This document shows positions 8,014 to 16,022 of a DNA stretch of 25,975 nucleotides, in pieces. The notes beneath the pieces were generated by a model. That model did not search any database. It was not told the DNA's origin and worked only from the letters and a program-made list of their open reading frames with translations. How positions within the stretch are numbered: the first letter of the stretch is position 1; the number at the start of each line of letters is the position of its first letter. The position numbers and the translations under genes were made by a program. The stretch is from an uncultured Brachyspira sp. (GTDB lineage Bacteria; Spirochaetota; Brachyspiria; Brachyspirales; Brachyspiraceae): contig NZ_CAJTQJ010000036.1 in the NCBI RefSeq assembly GCF_910578695.1, positions 1-25,975 on the forward strand, read 5' to 3'.

Positions 8014-9072
8014 ATGAGCAAAAAAGCAAAAGCTATATTACTATTATCAGGCGGATTAGACAGCACGCTTGTAGGTGCTATATTAAAAAGAGAAAATATT
8101 GATGTACTTGCTTTAAGATTTATTACAGGGTTAGAATATTCTGTTATAAAAGAAGAATTAATGGATATATACAATGATGATCCTGCTAAAAAGGCAGCGG
8201 ATTTTCTTAATATACCGATAAGATTTGTTTCACTAAAAGATGTTTATTTAGATATGTTTTTAAATCCTAAATACGGATACGGAAGTGCTGTTAATCCATG
8301 CTTGGATTGTCATATATTAATGCTTAAAACTGCCAAAAAAATAATGGAAGATGAAGGCTTTGATTTTATAGCAACAGGAGAAGTTAAAGGACAAAGACCT
8401 ATGAGTCAGAAATCTCAGGATTTGATAAATGCTATAAAAGAAAGCGGACTTGAAGGAAAACTATTAAGACCATTATCAGCAAAATTACTTCCTATCACTG
8501 AAGCAGAAGAAAAAGGTTTAATAAATAGAGAAAATCTTTATAGCATATACGGAAGAAGCAGAAATGTTCAGATGAAATTAGCGGAAGAATTTGAAATAAC
8601 TGACTATCCTATTCCAGCAGGTGCAGGCTGTTCTATAGTCGATAAAGGATATGCAAGAAGATATAATGATCTAATCTCTAATAATGGAAAAGAAATATTA
8701 AATATAGAATTAATGCAGTATTTAGCTATAGGCAGACATATAAGAATGAATAAAAATGTTAAGCTTTTACTTGGAAGAAATGAAAAAGAAAATAACGCTT
8801 TGGAGAAAAGATTAAGAAAAAACTGCATAGTGTTAAAACCTAATTATAATAGAGGACCTTTAGGATATTTAGAAATATATGATGATAATGCAGAAAATAT
8901 TGATAAGGATATAATTTATAAATCTGCTATGATAATCGGATATTTTTCAAAAGAAGAAAAAGAAACTTTATATATAACAGCATCATATTATAATGATAAA
9001 GAATATAAAAGCGAAATAATAGAAATAAATAATAGAGAATCTAAAAATACTGAGTTTAAACAGATAGTTTAA
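8014..9072 (+). CDS. MnmA-like PP-loop thiolation enzyme
   Basis: 352 residues. The N-terminal PP-loop ATP pyrophosphatase motif LLLSGGLDST (9-18) activates a substrate by adenylation. NPCLDCH (95-100) and the later AGAGC (C206) mirror the paired cysteines of MnmA/TrmU-type tRNA thiouridylases, and FIATGEVKGQRP (119-129) matches the MnmA region after the first cysteine. The C-terminal part has a NRGPLG loop (279-284) like that of NFACT-R/DUF814-type RNA-associated domains. I infer a sulfur transferase acting on tRNA, but the exact target is not determined, and annotators may also call such proteins ThiI- or QueC-like. ATG at 8014 is chosen over an in-frame TTG at 8011 because AAAGGA (8001-8006) is better spaced from it. 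Confidence 0.72.
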   Translation: MSKKAKAILLLSGGLDSTLVGAILKRENIDVLALRFITGLEYSVIKEELMDIYNDDPAKKAADFLNIPIRFVSLKDVYLDMFLNPKYGYGSAVNPCLDCHILMLKTAKKIMEDEGFDFIATGEVKGQRPMSQKSQDLINAIKESGLEGKLLRPLSAKLLPITEAEEKGLINRENLYSIYGRSRNVQMKLAEEFEITDYPIPAGAGCSIVDKGYARRYNDLISNNGKEILNIELMQYLAIGRHIRMNKNVKLLLGRNEKENNALEKRLRKNCIVLKPNYNRGPLGYLEIYDDNAENIDKDIIYKSAMIIGYFSKEEKETLYITASYYNDKEYKSEIIEINNRESKNTEFKQIV

Positions 9073-9090
9073 TAATCATTTAAAATAACA

Positions 9091-9119
9091 ATGCCCTTCT
9101 AAATAATTTAAAAGGGCAT
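9091..9119. terminator. bidirectional terminator between convergent genes
   Basis: ATGCCCTT (9091-9098) pairs perfectly with AAGGGCAT (9112-9119) around a 13-nt AT loop. It lies 19 nt after the PP-loop gene stop and 27 nt after the SPOR gene stop on the other strand. T-rich sequence flanks it on both sides, so it can serve both transcripts. Confidence 0.75.
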
Positions 9120-9145
9120 CATTATAACTTTTAGGATATTTTTAT

Positions 9146-9976
9146 TTAACTTGATTTCTTATCGGAATAAATATAACTATCTTTATAGGCTGGTATCTTT
9201 TTTATTTCGCTTAAAGCTTTTTGAGCTTCTTCACGGGTTTCATATCTTCCTATTTTTAATTTATACATCATTTTTCCGTCAGACATAGCTTCTTCTTTTA
9301 TAAATGCCTTTGGAAATTTAGTTTTTATACTATCTCTTGCTGAATAAGTATTATCCTTATCATAACCAACTGCCACTTGTATAAAATATATAGAATCAGC
9401 TGAAGAACTTCTAGTATAAGGAACTCTTGTAGAACCGCCTATATTATTTGCAGGAGACGGCTTTATAGGCTCTATACTAGCCATTTGCTGAGGCGGGGTA
9501 TATGTTGTATTAGGAGTTAGCCCTGCCGTATCTTTTTCTTTTATATTTTTATTTATAGCATCTAATTCAGAAGCTAAATTCTGAGTATACTCATTATATC
9601 TGTCTGCAGAAGTATTGCCTTCTCTTATAATGCTGTTATTATTAACTGCATCATATTCGCTTAATGCCGTAAAATCACCATTAGGCATATCTACAGAACT
9701 TCTTTCTGTTATCATATTTTCAGTGTCCTGAGCATTTCTCATTAAAGCAGAAATAGAATCATCTGAATTATTACTAATCTGAACAGGCTTTGAACCGCCC
9801 AAATGAAAACCTATTACAAATACAAATAAAATTAAAGCAGCACTGCTTAAAGCAAATACTAATAATCTTATAGGTGTAAAATTAACTATATAAAGAGTTT
9901 TTCTTTTGCCAAAATTACTATTAATAGAAGAGCCTTTTTCTTCCGTGTTTTGGTTTTGATTTTGATTTAGCTCCAT
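9146..9976 (-). CDS. membrane-anchored SPOR-domain protein
   Basis: 276 residues. The cytoplasmic N-terminus begins with an NQ repeat (QNQNQN), then one membrane segment (about 37-62), a low-complexity periplasmic linker, and a C-terminal SPOR domain (about 196-270) with YFIQVAVGYDKDN, YKLKIGRYETREEAQKAL and a final YIYS strand. SPOR domains bind glycan strands denuded of stem peptides at the division septum, so a septal role is likely. The ATG at 9976 has a strong AGGAAGG site and lies inside the end of coaE, giving a 56-nt overlap in another frame. The gene is last in a run ftsZ - TPR - coaE - SPOR on the same strand. Confidence 0.88.
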   Translation of the reverse strand: MELNQNQNQNTEEKGSSINSNFGKRKTLYIVNFTPIRLLVFALSSAALILFVFVIGFHLGGSKPVQISNNSDDSISALMRNAQDTENMITERSSVDMPNGDFTALSEYDAVNNNSIIREGNTSADRYNEYTQNLASELDAINKNIKEKDTAGLTPNTTYTPPQQMASIEPIKPSPANNIGGSTRVPYTRSSSADSIYFIQVAVGYDKDNTYSARDSIKTKFPKAFIKEEAMSDGKMMYKLKIGRYETREEAQKALSEIKKIPAYKDSYIYSDKKSS

Positions 9977-10547
9977 AATGCCTTCCTAATTTTTTTGAGA
10001 TTATAATTAGATTATTATAATCTTTCATATTGTTTATTAAAATATCGGCATTGAATTTATTATTTTTAACATCTCTTTGCATTTTTAATCGTTTTCTAGC
10101 CTCTGGTTCTGAAATCTTTCTAGTTTTTTTCATTCTCTTTATAATATCAGATGTTTTAGCATTAACATATATTAAACTATTGCACATAAAACGAATTTTA
10201 CTCCTCATAATAAGTGCTGCTTCTATAACAACATCTTTATCTGAAAAGTCTATTAATTCTTTTACTTTATTTTCTATATAAGGATAATTTATCTTTTCTA
10301 ATCTCTTTAATTTTTTATAATTATTAAATACTACAGCACCCAATTTTTTTCTGTCTATATTGTTATTCTCATCTAATATATCCGATGAAAATTCTTTTAC
10401 TATATTTTCTTTATTATTAATCAAAGCCTCATGCCCTATCAAATCGGCATCAATATATAAAGCATTCATTTCTTTTGCAAGCATTTTAGAAAATGAACTT
10501 TTCCCAGAACATATAAGTCCGTATACTCCTATGATGTTTTTTTCCAT
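9921..10547 (-). CDS. coaE: dephospho-CoA kinase
   Basis: 208 residues. It phosphorylates the ribose 3'-OH of dephospho-CoA, the last step of coenzyme A synthesis. The P-loop is GLICSGKSS (10-18), followed by DADLIGHE (33-40), the acceptor-site motif of CoaE, VVIEAALI near 105, and a LID-like stretch KKTRKISEPEARKRLKMQRD (about 139-158). ILINNMKDYNNL near 169 matches the conserved 'V-I-x-N-x-G-x-x-x-x-L' closing element. The extra basic tail KSKSKPKHGRKR is encoded entirely within the 56-nt overlap with the downstream SPOR gene and looks like a by-product of it. It starts 15 nt after the TPR gene. Confidence 0.9.
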   Translation of the reverse strand: MEKNIIGVYGLICSGKSSFSKMLAKEMNALYIDADLIGHEALINNKENIVKEFSSDILDENNNIDRKKLGAVVFNNYKKLKRLEKINYPYIENKVKELIDFSDKDVVIEAALIMRSKIRFMCNSLIYVNAKTSDIIKRMKKTRKISEPEARKRLKMQRDVKNNKFNADILINNMKDYNNLIIISKKLGRHYGAKSKSKPKHGRKRLFY

Positions 10548-10562
10548 AATTGTACTGCTTCT

Positions 10563-12491
10563 TTAATTAATAATATTATTAGTATTTTGGGCAGAAGAAT
10601 TAGTTATATAAGGCATTACTATTTGATTTAAATTTACTTTATTCAAAAGCCTTCCGTCTATAAGTTTTGCCAAAGAAACATTTTCATCTGCTGTTATAAT
10701 TTTAAGCATACCTATAGCACTATTATATCCTCTTGAAGGTAAATCTGTTCTAGCTGAGCTTGTATTATAAATAAGAAGATTCATATTATTTGTAATGCCC
10801 TGCAGTCTTCCTGCATTTATATATATATCATCATTATGAATTTTTATAACCTTTGAATAAAAAGGAATAGTATTATTTATAATCCTTCCAGCCATAACGG
10901 CAGCACCCATTATTTTTTCTCTTCCTCTAGTCATAACAGTAAAATTAGTAACAACCATTTCATTTTTAACATCAACCAAATCAAGCATTATAGTAAATGT
11001 ATCATTATTTTGAAAAACAGAGCCTTTTAAATAGTAATCAACATTTCTATTATTTAATTCTCTGTATAAATCTCTATTATCATAATAATTAGTATACATA
11101 TCCAATACTTTAAATCTTCCGAACTGAGGCAGCACATACGATAATGTCTGATATAATGAAGTATTCAAAAACATAGGACTGTCTTTTTGAGCTGTAATAG
11201 TATCGGCTATAGCAACTGTAAATCCGGGAGTTTCAATATTATACTGTTCTATACCCCATGATTTTGATATTATATTTTTATCTAATTTTCTTTTATAGCT
11301 GTCATATTTATATATGATAGCTTTCTCTTCAGGATTAACATTTCTAGCTATTTCTAATTCCTCTAAAGACTTTTCTTCAAGCCCCATTCTTCTATAAACA
11401 TCTGAAAGCATAAGTCTTGCAAAGGTATTTGCAGGATTCAGTCTTAACATATGTTTTAAATAAGCCTGAGACCTAATATTATCAGCAAGCCTTGTATAGT
11501 ATGAAGCTAAATTTCCATAATATAAAGCAGCCCTGTCCCTCTCATAATCAGGAGTAGGATTTGTATGAAGAAGTACCCTCTCGTATGCAAGTCTTCCAAG
11601 CTCATCTTCAGGCTTTGTTCTCAAATAATTAATATATGAATTTTTTGCCCTTATATAATTTTCAGCACCCTCATAAACATTTCCTATATAATAATATTTA
11701 GCATTATTTTGAAAACCTGCATTAGGCATATAATCTAATATTGAAATAGCATCATCATATCTATTTAAAGATATAAATATATTTGCTTTCAATATCTTAG
11801 CATCATTATAATTTGTATAATAAAACAAAGAATTATTTACTTCATTTAAGGCAGAATTATACTGTTTATTCAAATAATAATAATTAGCTAAATGATAATA
11901 AGACTCAGCTAGTCTCGGATTATTAGCAATATTTTCATCAAATAAATTTAAAGCAGCTTCATTGCTTCCATTAGCAAGATATAAATAAGCCAAAGCAACA
12001 GTAGCTTCAGGTCTTACTCTATCTATAACTCTAGCTCTTTCATATAAACTCATAGCCGTTTTATAATATCCAGCCCTTTCGCTAAGTATACCTTCAGCAT
12101 AATTTGCTAAATAATTTTTACTATCCAATCTTTTTATAGTATTAACTGTAGTTCTAGCCTCTGAATTTCTATTGTTTATAAGTTCTATGATTAATTTTCT
12201 TTCTATTAATCTATAATTTCTTGAATGATAACGCTCTGCATCAGCTATTAAAGTTTCTGCCATATTGAAATTATTAAGCTTTATATAATTATCTATTAAT
12301 AGAAGATAATTATCCAAATCACTAGGCTTCACATTAATAGCTTCTAATACCCTTATAGAATCTTCATAATTTCTCTCATTATATAATTTCAAAGCATTTT
12401 CTGCTGTATTTTGAGAAAAAGCAGAAAAACTATATATAAAAAAAATTAAAAGACTTAATGATAATATTCTTTGAAAAATATTTTTCTTCAT
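10563..12491 (-). CDS. exported TPR-repeat protein
   Basis: 642 residues with a signal peptide (MKKNIF..., hydrophobic core about 9-22, likely cleavage near AFSQ). Residues about 28-400 are tandem TPR-like helical pairs, for example the unit around NYLAN..AEGILSERAGYYKTAMSLYERA and repeats rich in LA-x-x-Y-Y. The C-terminal third (about 415-630) is different: YYLKGSVFQNNDTFTIMLDLVDVKN and GREKIMGAAVMAGRIINN resemble the lipoprotein-like GNA1162/CsgG/TolB-N-type fold seen in proteins that assemble at the outer membrane. I infer a periplasmic scaffold or assembly factor; no exact family is recognised. It follows ftsZ on the same strand after 14 nt and precedes coaE by 15 nt. Confidence 0.8.
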   Translation of the reverse strand: MKKNIFQRILSLSLLIFFIYSFSAFSQNTAENALKLYNERNYEDSIRVLEAINVKPSDLDNYLLLIDNYIKLNNFNMAETLIADAERYHSRNYRLIERKLIIELINNRNSEARTTVNTIKRLDSKNYLANYAEGILSERAGYYKTAMSLYERARVIDRVRPEATVALAYLYLANGSNEAALNLFDENIANNPRLAESYYHLANYYYLNKQYNSALNEVNNSLFYYTNYNDAKILKANIFISLNRYDDAISILDYMPNAGFQNNAKYYYIGNVYEGAENYIRAKNSYINYLRTKPEDELGRLAYERVLLHTNPTPDYERDRAALYYGNLASYYTRLADNIRSQAYLKHMLRLNPANTFARLMLSDVYRRMGLEEKSLEELEIARNVNPEEKAIIYKYDSYKRKLDKNIISKSWGIEQYNIETPGFTVAIADTITAQKDSPMFLNTSLYQTLSYVLPQFGRFKVLDMYTNYYDNRDLYRELNNRNVDYYLKGSVFQNNDTFTIMLDLVDVKNEMVVTNFTVMTRGREKIMGAAVMAGRIINNTIPFYSKVIKIHNDDIYINAGRLQGITNNMNLLIYNTSSARTDLPSRGYNSAIGMLKIITADENVSLAKLIDGRLLNKVNLNQIVMPYITNSSAQNTNNIIN

Positions 12492-12505
12492 ATTAAAAAA
12501 ACACC

Positions 12506-14434
12506 TTATCTTATAGTATTTCTCGCTTGTATCTGCCGTCTTAAGAAAGCTGGTTTCTCCAAATCATTATCAACAGCAGCAGTTTCTCCAAATATAGACA
12601 TTTTAGAACCCATTTTATTATGCTTATCCATATAATCATCTGATACTATATCAAATGGTTTTTTGGTATAATCAGTATGAGGATTATTATGTTTTTCCTC
12701 ATCATCAAAACGCATATCTTCTTTTATCCTATCTGATGTTATCCTATCTGATGTTTTTACATTATTAACAGAATCTGTTTTATTATTGATTATAGTTCTA
12801 TTAAATCTTTCTGATATATTATCATTATTTTCATCTATATTAGAAAATCTATTCACTTTACTTATTAAAGGTTTCTTAAGGCTTCTTATATTATTTTCAA
12901 ATCTATTACTGTTTTCTTCTTCTGCCGTATATTTTAAATTTTCATCATAGTATGTTTTTTTTTCTTTATCAATTTCTTTAATTTCATTTATTTCTTTAAA
13001 TTCTTTAATATTATCAGTTTCTTTTACTTTATTATTATTTATTTTATTTTCTTCTGTTTTATTTAACCCTTCTATTTTATTTAACTCTTCTGTTTTATTT
13101 AATTCTTCTTCAAAATATTTAGAAGTTTCAAGTTCAACTTCCTTCTTATGTTCAGGCTCTTTAATCATAGTATTAATATTATCTATTTCGCTTATATTTT
13201 CAGTTTTATTATTGGATAATATTTTACTATCAGTAATAATTTTTTCATTAACTTCAACTTTATTGTCTGCTTTATTTTCTAATCTGCTATTATCAGTATC
13301 TGAATCATTGATATTATTATCATTTATAATTTTGCTGTCATTAGAGGCATTAGAATTACTTATGAATATATTATTGGCATGAGAATCTGCATCTTTATCT
13401 TCATTATCATTTTTTGTATTGGCATCAAAACCTGTAGCAACTATTGTAACTATTATTTCATCTTTAAGTTCATCTTTAGGACAAACTCCTATTTTTATAT
13501 TGGCATTTTCATTGGCATAATTATTAATAGTTTTGCTTGCCTCTCTGTACTCTTTCATTGCAAAATCTTTAGGACAAACTATATTAGCAAGTATTCCTCT
13601 TGCATTTTTTATACTTGAAACATCTAAAAGAGGGTTTTCAAATGCATTAGTAATAGCTTTTTGAAGTCTGTCATCTCCCTTACCTACTCCTATGCCTAAA
13701 TGTGCCCTTCCATTAGACAGAGATATCATAGTTTTAACATCTGCAAAATCAACATTGATAAATCCTGTCTGAGTAATTATATCAGATATTCCCTGTACTC
13801 CCTGACGAAGTATATCATCTACAACAGATAAAGCCTGTTCATAGCTGTAATTATCCATATCAACCATATCATATAGATTTTCATTAGGTATTATTATAAG
13901 GGAATCTACCACTGTAAGCATTTTATCTATTCCAGATTCAGCTCTGTTCATTTTTAATTTACCCTCATAATCAAAAGGTTTAGTAACAACACCTATAGTC
14001 AAAGCACCTGCTTTTTTGGCAGCTTCAGCAACTACAGGACTTGCACCTGTTCCAGTACCTCCTCCGAAACTGCTTGCAATAAATACTAAATTAGCTCCGC
14101 TTACTATCTCTTCTATTTTAGCAATATCTTCTCTGGCAGCCTCAGCACCTTTTTCAGGATCTGTGCCGGCACCCAAGCCTTGAGTTATTCTGTCTCCCAA
14201 AACTATTCTGACAGGGGCATTAGAACGGGATAATGCCTGAGAATCTGTATTCATAGCAATAAATTCTACATTTTCCAAACCTTCTTCTATCATTCTATTT
14301 ACAGCATTGCATCCTCCATTACCAACTCCGATTACTTTTATTACTGTATCTAATGATGAAGAATTATTATTAAATATCATTTTTTCATTCCCTTTAATAT
14401 TATCTGCCAATTCTATACGATAGTTAGGATTCAT
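12506..14434 (-). CDS. ftsZ: cell division protein FtsZ with very long C-terminal linker
   Basis: A tubulin-like GTPase that forms the Z-ring. I start it at ATG 14434 (MNPNYRIEL), 8 nt after AGGGAG; the longer frame to 14542 runs through promoter-like AT DNA. The protein is then 642 residues. The GTP-binding loop is GGGTGTG (124-130), and the T7 catalytic loop is NVDFADVK (227-234). The polymerising core ends near residue 337 (IVATGFDA). A linker of about 285 residues follows, rich in N, K, E and D with internal repeats, and then the conserved tail KPAFLRRQIQARNTIR, which binds FtsA and other partners. Common FtsZ proteins are about 350-400 residues, so the linker is several times the usual length. 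It is divergent from mtaB. Confidence 0.96.
   Translation of the reverse strand: MNPNYRIELADNIKGNEKMIFNNNSSSLDTVIKVIGVGNGGCNAVNRMIEEGLENVEFIAMNTDSQALSRSNAPVRIVLGDRITQGLGAGTDPEKGAEAAREDIAKIEEIVSGANLVFIASSFGGGTGTGASPVVAEAAKKAGALTIGVVTKPFDYEGKLKMNRAESGIDKMLTVVDSLIIIPNENLYDMVDMDNYSYEQALSVVDDILRQGVQGISDIITQTGFINVDFADVKTMISLSNGRAHLGIGVGKGDDRLQKAITNAFENPLLDVSSIKNARGILANIVCPKDFAMKEYREASKTINNYANENANIKIGVCPKDELKDEIIVTIVATGFDANTKNDNEDKDADSHANNIFISNSNASNDSKIINDNNINDSDTDNSRLENKADNKVEVNEKIITDSKILSNNKTENISEIDNINTMIKEPEHKKEVELETSKYFEEELNKTEELNKIEGLNKTEENKINNNKVKETDNIKEFKEINEIKEIDKEKKTYYDENLKYTAEEENSNRFENNIRSLKKPLISKVNRFSNIDENNDNISERFNRTIINNKTDSVNNVKTSDRITSDRIKEDMRFDDEEKHNNPHTDYTKKPFDIVSDDYMDKHNKMGSKMSIFGETAAVDNDLEKPAFLRRQIQARNTIR
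12724..12753. repeat. 15-bp tandem duplication in the ftsZ linker
   Basis: TTATCCTATCTGATG occurs twice in tandem (12724-12738, 12739-12753). It encodes repeated SDRI units in the linker. The unit is a multiple of three, so the frame is kept. Confidence 0.85.
13052..13105. repeat. three 18-bp tandem units in the ftsZ linker
   Basis: Units at 13052-13069, 13070-13087 and 13088-13105 follow TTCTGTTTTATTTAACCC with a few substitutions each. They encode the six-residue pattern (E)LNKTE/LNKIEG on the minus strand. The unit length keeps the frame, so copy number could change without breaking FtsZ. Confidence 0.88.
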
Positions 14435-14442
14435 TGCAAAAT

Positions 14443-14448
14443 CTCCCT
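14443..14448 (-). promoter_or_regulatory. ribosome binding site deciding the ftsZ start
   Basis: AGGGAG on the minus strand, 8 nt before ATG 14434. Two TATAAT hexamers on the minus strand (14479-14474 and 14459-14454) lie just upstream and are candidate -10 elements, which argues against translation beginning at 14542. Confidence 0.7.
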
Positions 14449-14696
14449 TATCTATTATAATATAAGTATAGCTATTATAATATAAACATATTTCAATAAA
14501 CATAATTATATTAACATAATTGTCAAATTCTGCAAGTAGCAAAAATAAAAAAATATGTTATCATATTAATCGGATTTTTTTATACTTTAATAACAAAAAA
14601 TATTATGTTAATTGTTTTTATTGTATTATTTTATTTTAAGTGTATACTGATAGATAATCAATTTTATTACTATAGAAATATAAAAAGAGTACATTT

Positions 14697-15989
14697 ATGA
14701 ATATACATATCCATACTTTCGGATGCAGATTAAATCAATATGAAAGCGAAAAAATATCTTATGAATTAAAAAATATGGGAGCTAATATCACTGAATTAGA
14801 TAATGCAGAAGCTATAGCCATAAATACATGCACCGTTACTAATGACAGCGATAAAAAGCTAATGGCATATTTAGAAAAACTAAAAGATTTACAAAATAAA
14901 AAAGTATTTCTAATAGGATGTTATGTTTCAAAAAAATATAAAAATTCTTCTATAGACGAAAATTCTTCTATTATAAATAAAGATTCTTCTATTATAAATA
15001 ATAATATAATATTAATTCCGAATGAAAAAAAAGAAGAGGCATCTGAAATAATATTCAATGCTATGCATAATGATTCAAGCAAAAAAATAGATAATCCTAT
15101 ATTCTTTCCTCAGGAGCAAAGCAGAGCTTACTTAAAAATACAAGACGGATGTGATGTTTTTTGTACTTACTGCATAGTTTCAAGAGTAAGAGGAAGTCAT
15201 AGAAGCGTTGAACCTTCAAAAATATATGATGCTGTAAAAATAGCCAATGACTTTAATTATAAAGAGATTGTACTCACAGGACTTAATTTAGGTTCATACA
15301 ATTACAATAATGAAATAGACTTCACAAAAATACTTCAGAATATATTAGAACATTCTTCTAAATACGGTATTAGGATAAGACTTTCATCAGTGGAGCCTAT
15401 ATATTTCAATGACGGATTAATAAACTTATTTAAAAATGATGATGTACTATGTCCTCATGCACATATACCTCTTCAATCCGGAAGCGATAAAATATTAAAA
15501 CTTATGAACAGAAGATATGAAAGAAAAGATTATTTAAATATAATAGAAAAACTATATAAAACTAATTCCAACATATCAGTAAGCAGCGATGTAATGGCGG
15601 GCTTTCCTTATGAAAATAATGAGGACTTTAATGACACTTATGATATATGCGAAAAATCAAAGTTCATAAAGATTCATATATTCAGATATTCTAACAGAGA
15701 AAATACTCCCTCATCAAAAATGGATGGTCAAGTCGGATACAGAACTAAATTAAAAAGATCTAAAATATTAAATGATTTAAATAGCAAATTAAAAAACTCA
15801 TATTACAAGAATGCTGAAAATAGAGATTTAAAAATAATAATAGAAAAAGATTTGAAGGACAATAATTATATTGGAACAAGTGCTGAATATTTAAAATGCA
15901 AACTTAATAGTAAAAATACTCTAAACAAAAAAGAGCTTGTATCAGCAAAAGCATTGAAATATGAAAAAGGAATTATGATTTGCGGGTAA
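14697..15989 (+). CDS. mtaB: tRNA t6A37 methylthiotransferase MtaB
   Basis: 430 residues. It converts N6-threonylcarbamoyladenosine at tRNA position 37 to its 2-methylthio form, using two [4Fe-4S] clusters and SAM. The N-terminal cluster ligands are C10 (TFGCRLNQYE), C45 (NTCTVTND) and C75 (LIGCYV). The radical-SAM cluster is the CxxxCxxC of GCDVFCTYC (C152, C156, C159). Further family marks are RVRGSHRSVEP, LTGLNLGSY, RLSSVEP, HIPLQSGSDKIL and VMAGFPYENNEDF. TFGCRLNQYE with RVRGSHRS fits MtaB better than MiaB or RimO. An insert of three SSI-containing repeats lies at residues 83-103. It is divergent from ftsZ; the GmrSD-like gene follows after 33 nt. Confidence 0.93.
   Translation: MNIHIHTFGCRLNQYESEKISYELKNMGANITELDNAEAIAINTCTVTNDSDKKLMAYLEKLKDLQNKKVFLIGCYVSKKYKNSSIDENSSIINKDSSIINNNIILIPNEKKEEASEIIFNAMHNDSSKKIDNPIFFPQEQSRAYLKIQDGCDVFCTYCIVSRVRGSHRSVEPSKIYDAVKIANDFNYKEIVLTGLNLGSYNYNNEIDFTKILQNILEHSSKYGIRIRLSSVEPIYFNDGLINLFKNDDVLCPHAHIPLQSGSDKILKLMNRRYERKDYLNIIEKLYKTNSNISVSSDVMAGFPYENNEDFNDTYDICEKSKFIKIHIFRYSNRENTPSSKMDGQVGYRTKLKRSKILNDLNSKLKNSYYKNAENRDLKIIIEKDLKDNNYIGTSAEYLKCKLNSKNTLNKKELVSAKALKYEKGIMICG
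14943..15002 (+). repeat. in-frame 18-21 bp tandem repeats inside mtaB
   Basis: ATTCTTCTAT-containing units repeat in the mtaB frame, encoding NSSIDE, NSSIINK and DSSIINN. The last two units are nearly identical 21-mers. They fall in a loop after the third N-terminal cluster cysteine, so expansion there is probably tolerated. Confidence 0.85.
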
Positions 15990-16022
15990 TATTTAATAAA
16001 TAACATATTAAGGGTAGCAATT

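Noticed and set aside
14435..14542. 36-codon N-terminal extension of FtsZ
   Set aside because: The stretch is AT-rich, contains two TATAAT hexamers and lacks a good ribosome binding site, whereas ATG 14434 has AGGGAG 8 nt upstream.
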